Shown one piece after another: positions 57,261 through 64,000 of a stretch of DNA of 64,000 nt (within the stretch, counting starts at the first letter, position 1; each line of letters opens with the position of its first letter). The stretch spans positions 1-64,000 of the forward strand of contig MCFE01000058.1 of assembly GCA_002104905.1 (NCBI GenBank), read 5' to 3'. The notes below the pieces were generated by a model. It was not told the origin of the DNA and ran no database searches. It worked only from the letters and a program-made list of their open reading frames with translations. The stretch comes from Basidiobolus meristosporus CBS 931.73. Lineage: Eukaryota; Basidiobolomycota; Basidiobolomycetes; Basidiobolales; Basidiobolaceae. The translations under genes and the position numbers were made by a program.

Positions 57261-58474
57261 TTTCAGTGCTCAAGAGCAAAAGCAGTACCCTACAAAAAAT
57301 TGTTGTGATGATCCCGTCAAATGGCCATCACAAATTTAAAGTCCCATGACTAGAAGGTACTGACCCTGTCAGGACACTGTGCAGAGACCGTTGAATGTAA
57401 CTGCACCACAGATTTCACAAAAAACTTGGTCAAAATTTTTCATCTCAACAATATCAAAGTGACTTTTGATTGGTTCCCTGCCAATCCGCTCACTTTCTCA
57501 TCCCAGACACTCATTAACCTCCTATGTTTGTGTACATTGATTGGCTATTGCCTCTTTTTACACTCCTTACTTCCTGACTCAACTGTTTCTCTTACTTTTT
57601 ATGTGTACAAGTTGATTTATTTCTGTTGAAGCTTCAGTTGTACCTCAATTGCCAATTGTATTGACCTAGGCAGATCCCTGTACCCTACACTAACATTAAG
57701 CCCAACCCCACATTCAACAAGTAACTCCATTAAAATCCACTACTCAAGAAGTATTTCTGCTGTAACACTCTGCTTCCGTGACTCCAGTGGGAACCCAACA
57801 GCTTTATGTCACTGTTCATTCACTGGTTCCCATATGTCCTGGTCTTCAGCTGGCACTGTAAGGTCTAGCACCTCATCTGCCAGTCTTTGCAATAAATCCT
57901 TGCAATATTCAAGTGCATTTTCTTAAGCACTGCTCCTGAAGAAGTGCTGCAACCACTTGGTGTGCCTATTAATGTTCCAAAATTCCACAAAGGCATTCTG
58001 ATAGTGTTTCAAGTTCTTGATCTTGTTGCATTATCTGTCAGTAGGATCTCCACTCTGTCAACAATGGAGGACATGGAGGCTGTGGTAGACAAATTGCCTT
58101 TCTCTGCAAACTCATTTACCTTGCTGGAGTGTAGCTTAACTGCCTGCACTTCCAACTCTTGTGAAAGCAGCTGTTTTCTTGTTGATAATTCTTCTTGGCT
58201 ATGATGGGATTCAGTCTCTTCCAGGCTTCCAGCCTTAATTGACAAGGACTGCAGTTTTTCTTGTATGCTTCCCTGTTTCAGGCTTGGGTATACATTTTCC
58301 CTTTACCTTTTCCTTTATCACTGCCAGGTCTTTCACTGCCACTTTGTCTGAGTGCTTCTTGTAATAAACTATGTTTTCTCCTTGATAAATTCTGCTCTGA
58401 CACATCTGTTATAGCCTACCTATCCCTTGCTGGCACTCTTCTGGAAACTTGACATTTCTTTACTGCTTGTTTCT
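57261..58474. other. Unassigned repeat-like DNA
   Basis: A minus-strand frame at 58009-58245 encodes a Glu/Ser-rich coil-like peptide (SQEELSTRKQLLSQELEVQ) that recalls, in style only, the fragment at 490-750. It may be the end of another transposon gene. No domain could be named. Confidence 0.3.
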
Positions 58475-58479
58475 GTCAT

Positions 58480-58592
58480 AAAAACTTGTAATTCCCCCTG
58501 AATATTCACCTAGCATAGTCACCTAGATCATTACCATCAAATCCTAGAGAATGCTGACCAAATTCCTTGTTAGGATTTACTTAGAATATATA
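58480..58592 (+). mobile_element. LTR fragment upstream of copia pol
   Basis: Matches the LTR segment 61266-61375 (TTGTAATTCC…CACCTA…TAGATCATTACC…TTTACTTAGAATAT), then joins directly to pol sequence. It lacks the TGTTGTAA terminus and the whole R/U5-like part, so this is a truncated junction and not a complete 5' LTR. Confidence 0.7.
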
Positions 58593-61245
58593 TTAAGATC
58601 AGCTAATTTCTGGAGTAAAAATTGATCCCCCAGCTAATTTGGAGCACTGTGAAGCCTGCATATATGGGAAACAAGCCAGACAACTGTTCAAGAGCTCTGG
58701 GTTGATCAAAACTAAGAAAAAATTAGATCTAATTCACTCAGATCTGTGTGGACCTATGCAAAATTTTTCCTTAGGTGGGATAAAGTATTTAATCACCATT
58801 ATTGATGATTATACAAGATACACATGGGTCTACTTCATGGAGAGAAAGGAAGAAGCTCTGTCTAAGCTCAGGGAATTTAATGTTATGATGGAGAGAGAAA
58901 CTGGTGAAAAAATTAAGAAAATATGCTCTGACAATTGTGGAGAATATACCTCCAAACTCTTCATCCACTTCTGCAAAATTCATGGGATAAAGCAAGAGAC
59001 TACTGTACCATACTCCCCACAGCAGAATGGAGTAGCAGAAAGTGCTAACAGATCAATAATTGATATGGCAAGATCTATGCTCCATGATCACAAATTATCC
59101 TATTGTTTTTGGGCAGAATCAGTTGCCACTGCTATATATCTTAAGAATAGGAGTTATAACAGAATATTTTATGATTCTACTCCATTTGAAGCATGGCATG
59201 GATACAGACCAAGTGCAGAACATCTAAGAATATTAGGGTGTACAGCATATGCCAAGAAACTGCCAAGAAATCAGTCAAAATTTGAGCCAAAAAGTGTAAA
59301 ATGCATACTTTTGGGCTACTGCAATGAGAGTAAAGCATGCAGACTCTACAATACCAAAGCAAAGAAGCTAATCAAGTCTAGGGATGTGTTGTTTGATGAA
59401 AATTTAAAATTTCACAAAAAATGACACCAGATGTTGACAAAAATCTGATCTCAAGTCCACCAATTGTCAGGATTGAATCACAGCAATACAATGAAAGTTT
59501 TTTCACTCCAGAGGACTCTACAACCATGGTTCTGCCAGAATCAGTGCCCAGGAACATCCCAGAAGTGATCATTCCAGTATCAAATGCTTGGAGATCCAAT
59601 CAAACAAGAAATAGCCCAAATTACTATATCTATGAGGGTACAAACTTAGCCTATGCCTATTCAGTCCATATTGATGAGCCCCAGACTGTAAAAGAGGCCC
59701 TAAATATCCCTCAGACAAAATTTTAGAGATCTGCAATGACTGAGGAATATCAGGCCCTGATGGAAAATCAGACTTGGGACTTAGTCAAATTACCAATCAA
59801 CCAAAAATCAATTGGACGCAGATAGGTCTTCAAGACAAAATATAAGGCTGATGGTACAATTGAAAGATACAAAGCAAGACTTGTGGTCAAAGGATACTCT
59901 CAAACAAAAGGACCTGACTATACTGAGACCTTTGCACTAGTAGCCATGCTTAATTCCATTAGATCAATATTGGCTATTGCAGCCAAATATAAGTTTTTAA
60001 TTCATCAAATGGATGTAAAAACTGCATTTTTGAATGGAGAACTTGATGAGGATGTGTATATGGGTCAGCCTGATGGGTTTGCTGACCATGATAACCCCCA
60101 TTTGGTCTGCAAGCTTAAAAAGTCACTATATGGTCTCAAACAATCACCAAGAGCCTAGAATTGCAAGATAGATTCTTATTTGGAATCTTTGAGTTTCAAA
60201 AGGAGTAATGCTGACTAGAGTATATACTATAAGCCAGATAGAGCAAATCCAGTTCTATTAGCTGTATATGTAGATGATCTTATTATAGCTGCCAATAACC
60301 TAGCAACATTGAAAGAGACTAAATACAGCCTATCTAAAGATTTCAAGATGTCCAATCTAGGACAACTTAGTTACTACTTAGGGATTAAGTTCTCCATAGA
60401 CAGAAGTACCCAGACTATTACCCTAAGCCAATCCAAGTATATTCAAGATATACTAAAGAAGTACCAAATGGAAGACTGTAAAATGGCAGCTACTCCATTG
60501 GAGACAAACCTTAACTTGGTCAGAACTCAACCAAATCAAGACAGCTTGTTGCCATCTGAAAGCCCTGACTTGCATTATCAATCTATGGCAGCAGTCTGAT
60601 GTATATCATACTTGGAACATGTCAAGATATCTTATATTCAGTGGGAGTTGTCAGCCAACATAATCAGAATTTTGGATCTGACCACATTGCAGCAGTTAAG
60701 CAGATTTTTAGATACCTAAAAGGAACTGCTGATATCTGCTTAAGATACACTTATAAGGTCTCCAAACAGGATCTTGTGGGATACTCTGATGCCAATTGGG
60801 GACAAAACTTGGAAGACAGAAGATCCACCACAGGATACACCTTTCTTTACTGTAAAGGAGCAATTTCATGGAACTCAAGGATGCAACCAACCTTAGCACT
60901 TTCTACCACAGAGGCAGAGTACATGGCAGCCTGTGAAGCTACAAGAGAAGTAATGTGGTTAAGAAAGCTTTTCACAGATTTAGGCCTATGTCAATAATTA
61001 CCTGTTACTTTATTTCAAGATAATCAAGGATATATACAATTAGGTAGATATCCAACTTTTCATGCTAGAACCAAGCACATAGCTATCTGTCATCATTTCA
61101 TACATGAAACTATAGAGAATAGCCTAGTTAGCTTAGTTTACTGTCCTACAGATGAAATGATTGCAGACATACTTACTAAACCATCAGCTAGAGACAAGTT
61201 TGAATATCTTAGGTCAAAATTAGGACTAGTCAGTATGAACATTTA
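58593..61245 (+). mobile_element. Ty1/copia pol region (integrase, reverse transcriptase, RNase H), inactive
   Basis: The order integrase before RT defines copia. GAG-pre-integrase zinc end: EHCEACIYGK. Integrase core: LIHSDLCGPM, ITIIDDYTRYTWVYFM, SDNCGEY (Asn where Gly/Asp-type residues are usual), YSPQQNGVAE. RT: KGYSQTKGPDYTETFA, HQMDVKTAFLNGEL, VYVDDLIIA. RNase H: GYSDANWGQNLEDRRSTTGY, TTEAEYMA, ARTKHIAICHHF. The frame shifts near 59420 and 60598. TAG codons interrupt at 59724, 59823, 60156 and 60216, and a TAA at about 60995. Gag and protease are missing here. It cannot encode a working polyprotein. Confidence 0.92.
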
Positions 61246-61257
61246 GCTGAGTGGGAG

Positions 61258-61606
61258 TGTTGTAAAAATTTGTAATTCCACCCAAATACTCACCTAACTT
61301 AGTCACTTAGATCATTACCTTCAAATCCTAGAGAATACTGACCTAATTCCTTGTTGGGATTTACTTAGAATATTTTCACCAAAATTCCAGATACATAGAA
61401 CATGAAAATTCTCAAAGTTGTTCAAACAGCCCCAAATTTTGTGCACATGTTCTTGGGACCTTCCTTAACCTATTCTACAAGTTTGTAATGCAAAAACCAT
61501 GTAAAAGTATAAATACTACTCTTACATTTAATAAATCATGGTGTGAAAACCACATAATCTACTTGTTGTCCCAATCACTTCCAATATCTCCAAGACTCTT
61601 ACAACA
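61258..61606 (+). mobile_element. Copia LTR, 349 bp, complete
   Basis: Bounded by perfect inverted ends TGTTGTAA (61258-61265) and TTACAACA (61599-61606), and preceded by the purine-rich tract GAGTGGGAG. It contains ATGTAAAAGTATAAATACT (TATA-like, near 61500) and AATAAATC. This is the 3' LTR of the pol copy just upstream. Confidence 0.85.
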
Positions 61607-61608
61607 AA

Positions 61609-61829
61609 TACCAGGTACCCAGAGCATGAAAATTTTCAAAGTTGTCCAAACAGCCCCAAACTTTGCACATGTGTTCTTGGGACCTTTCTCAGCCAATTCT
61701 ACAGGTTTGTTATGCTAAGATTATGTAAAAGTATAAAACTACTCTTACATCAAATAATTCAGTAAGTGAAGACCAAATAATCTACTTGTTCTCCTAAACA
61801 CTTCCAATATCTCCAAGACTCTTACAGCA
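61609..61829 (+). mobile_element. Second copia LTR, left part deleted
   Basis: Starts inside the LTR (CCAGGTACCCAGAGCATGAAA corresponds to the interior of 61258-61606) and runs to CTTACAGCA. About the first 130 bp are missing. Two LTRs almost touching suggest LTR-LTR recombination or nested insertion. Confidence 0.75.
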
Positions 61830-61842
61830 GGTTATGAGCCCT
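61830..61842 (+). other. Copia primer-binding site matching initiator tRNA-Met anticodon loop
   Basis: GGTTATGAGCCCT, directly after the LTR end, is the reverse complement of AGGGCTCATAACC, the anticodon stem-loop of fungal initiator tRNA-Met (known from yeast). Ty5 and Drosophila copia prime this way. The ATG of gag (61834) lies inside the site. Confidence 0.7.
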
Positions 61843-62870
61843 AGGCTGTTGCTCTCTGCAATGTTCAATACTGCTATTACTGGAATTCTCTCCTCTGCTG
61901 AAAAGTGGGATGGATCTAATTACCAAGTGTGGAATGTGAAGATGAAGATGCTGCCACAAGAAAGAGGCCTTTGGGATATTGTCATGGGAGAAGAATGCCC
62001 TTCTAAAAATGTAATAGAGGAAGCATGAAAGGACCAGAAGAACGAACAAAGTGCCTTTAACTCCATTTGCCTTAATGTCAAAGACATTTGTTAATTCAAT
62101 GCTCAAGAGCAAAATGGCAAAGAGGGCCTGGAAGGCATTAGAATACACCTACCAGTCATGTTCAGCTGCTAAGAAAATATATATCTGAGACAAAAAATCT
62201 CTACCACAAAGACGCAGCCAGGAGAAGAAACAAACAATCTAATTGACAGAATTACCCTGCTGGTGGATGAGATGGAATATGTGGGCATACCAACTACTGA
62301 TGAGGATGTGACAGTACCATCCTGAATAGCCTGACAGACAGGTTTCAGGGCCCTGTATCAGCCCTAGAGTCCAGAACTGAAGATTTGACCCTATATTATG
62401 TATATGGAAGGCTCCTGGATGAAGAATTCAGAAAGTCAAGCAGCAGTAAGAAGGAAGAAGAAAATGCTTTAATAAGCAATGATAACCAACAAAAGGGGTA
62501 CCCAAGACCCTACAAAGGCAATAGCAAGCTGTTTTGCAACTACTGCAAAAGGAAAGGACACAAATCAGAATGGTGTCTTGAAAAGAGAGATAATCAGCAA
62601 AAGAAGCCTGAATATGGAAATGCTGCAACAGCTGAAGATAGGCTATTCATATCTGCACAAAATGTGACCACAGACAAGGACTCTCAGACATGGTACATTA
62701 ATTCTGGAGCATCTTAACACTTTCCACACCAAAAAGACCTTTTTACCCAATACCAAGAAATTCCAATTAAGAAGGTTTTCATGGGTGACAATACCCTGTG
62801 AGGAATAGTTTGGTCCTGCAGGTGGATCCAATCCAGATCAGCCATGAAGATCCTATTTAGAGACCATCAT
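61834..62870 (+). mobile_element. Copia gag with zinc knuckle and protease start, inactive
   Basis: Begins MSPRLLLSAMFNTAITGIL, then EKWDGSNYQVWNVKMKML, the gag signature. A TGA follows IEEA at 62026. A later frame (62385-62717) carries the CCHC knuckle CNYCKRKGHKSEWC and the start of the protease, WYINSGAS, where the catalytic Asp of DSGA is Asn. A TAA follows at once. The copy is gag-only and broken in several places. Confidence 0.85.
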
Positions 62871-64000
62871 AATAGCAGCAGCTTGGAATTAGTGACCCTC
62901 CTAACAATCTTATCACAAGATCATGACGGTGTTTTGCTAATTTTACAGCCAAATAAAGGGATAAAACTGGACAATATTTTATTGGTGCTGTAGCAATATT
63001 TGCATGGTATTGTTGTAGTCTTTCAGCGCTCTATAACTGTTTTAAGTAAATCAAGTCAGCCAGGACATCCAATTGCCTTATATGGCAAGAGACTTGACAG
63101 TATCTTGATGGCCTCACAGCAAGACTCTGATGGTATTATGTTGGCAGTATGAAGGCCTACCACTGGTTCTGTATAATGCTACCGTACCAATTTACTAAAT
63201 ATTATTTCCTTTTTCTACCTCCCATTGTGCAATTCATATATTCCACTGTAGAATTGCCTTTCTTTATTTGCTTACCCACTACTACCTTGGGTATTCCACA
63301 TATAGTTTGAATAAAAAAAACTATGCCCTCCTGGTTACTAACCTTTACAAACATGCACACCTGCCGCAATTAACATACTTCTATCACCTCAACTTTACAG
63401 CTTTTTAGTGCGATACTTGCAAAGCTGCCATATACCTTGTACTGCTGGTAACATAACATCTTGCAAACATATGCTTAGTTGTTGCCACTTCTGCCATAAA
63501 TACCTCCTGAATATCTGCAAAGAACTTCTTGGTATTTAGCCAATATGTTCCTTCTCCCTGCTGGATTCTAGTCCCCCTTATAGGTGCGCTCTGGCTTTTG
63601 TTTGTGTGAGTTCTGTATTGAATGGTGTAGAAGTTGGCTTGTGACCACAATAAATCCGGCATATCTTGGTGGAGTCTTCCTGATAAAAATTAGTTGCTTG
63701 TTGCACCCAGTCCAACTTTGCATTACTTAACTGCTTACCCCTGCATTGGGGCTGCTTAGCTTCTTAATGCCATAGGCATCGGTGTATTCATGTGCACATT
63801 TGTCCTCAGTATCTTCCAACTCTTTCTGGCTGTCCTCCATGTGCTAACTCATCACATCCATGACAGACTTGAAGGTATATTCTTGATGAGATTGGGATAT
63901 GGTAATGCCTGCACATTGACTTGTCTTCCTATCTCCCCACACATCCGCTCCATAGGAAACTCCCAAAAGGTGAAGCAAGGCCCAATATTCTCCACACACT
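62871..64000. other. Unassigned, repeat-like end of window
   Basis: No complete gene recognised. A minus-strand frame at 63405-63662 (ATG at 63662) has no domain I can name. Fragments such as PIALYGKRLDS on the plus strand near 63070 hint at a further decayed retroelement. Confidence 0.3.

Noticed and set aside
1-64000. CRISPR arrays, bacterial operons or Shine-Dalgarno sites
   Set aside because: The genes are spliced eukaryotic genes, and the tandem repeats present lack regular unique spacers.

Overview
The window is nuclear DNA from a filamentous, early-diverging fungus. Evidence: short GT-AG introns of about 45-75 bp with CTAAC/CTAAT branch points, Pho81/NUC-2, Wbp1, Ind1, Not4 and SAGA Ada1 homologues, a chitin-directed LPMO with a CBM19-like module, and many decayed copies. 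An entomophthoroid or Basidiobolus-like genome would fit, but that placement is inference. Spliced coordinates were worked out by hand from splice signals. For the genes where exon ends are listed, except NOT4, the coding sum is divisible by three.

Layout. 1-4.9 kb: repeat-rich DNA (155-bp tandem array, GC hairpins, two copies of a retroelement-like tail) with no confident gene. 4.9-6.0 kb: a zinc alcohol dehydrogenase. 7.8-10.3 kb: the most unusual region, a tandem family of tiny prepropeptide genes. Two intact 57-residue copies encode a signal peptide, an acidic propeptide ending in Arg and a mature peptide with the pattern CC-x4-C-x6-CC-x4-C. One frameshifted pseudogene and two more relics lie beside them. 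10.4-11.3 kb: an AA11-like LPMO. 12.1-13.1 kb: a dead alpha/beta hydrolase. 14.0 kb: a small secreted protein. 15.3-19.3 kb: an ABCC transporter. 19.6-20.9 kb: an FKBP domain apparently spliced to a coiled coil. 21.2-27.5 kb: two NHX1-type Na+/H+ exchangers head to head with a glycosyltransferase pseudogene between them.

27.7-53.9 kb is a compact housekeeping block: uridine kinase-like protein (catalytic Asp missing), Wbp1/OST48, SAGA Ada1/Hfi1, Ap4A phosphorylase, flavocytochrome b2, a coiled-coil membrane protein, Rheb, Ind1, a DUF3245-like protein, Not4, a PRELI/Ups protein, NAC-alpha, cytochrome b5 reductase, a Tlg2-type syntaxin and Pho81. Gene pairs here are often divergent over 250-500 bp or convergent over 60-320 bp.

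53.9-55.7 kb has no recognised gene. 55.8-62.9 kb is a graveyard of related Ty1/copia elements: LTR pieces, three gag starts and one integrase-RT-RNase H region. Two features stand out. The primer-binding site matches the anticodon loop of initiator tRNA-Met and contains the gag start codon. Four in-frame stops in the RT region are all TAG, apparently at Trp positions. The last kilobase is unassigned repeat-like DNA.
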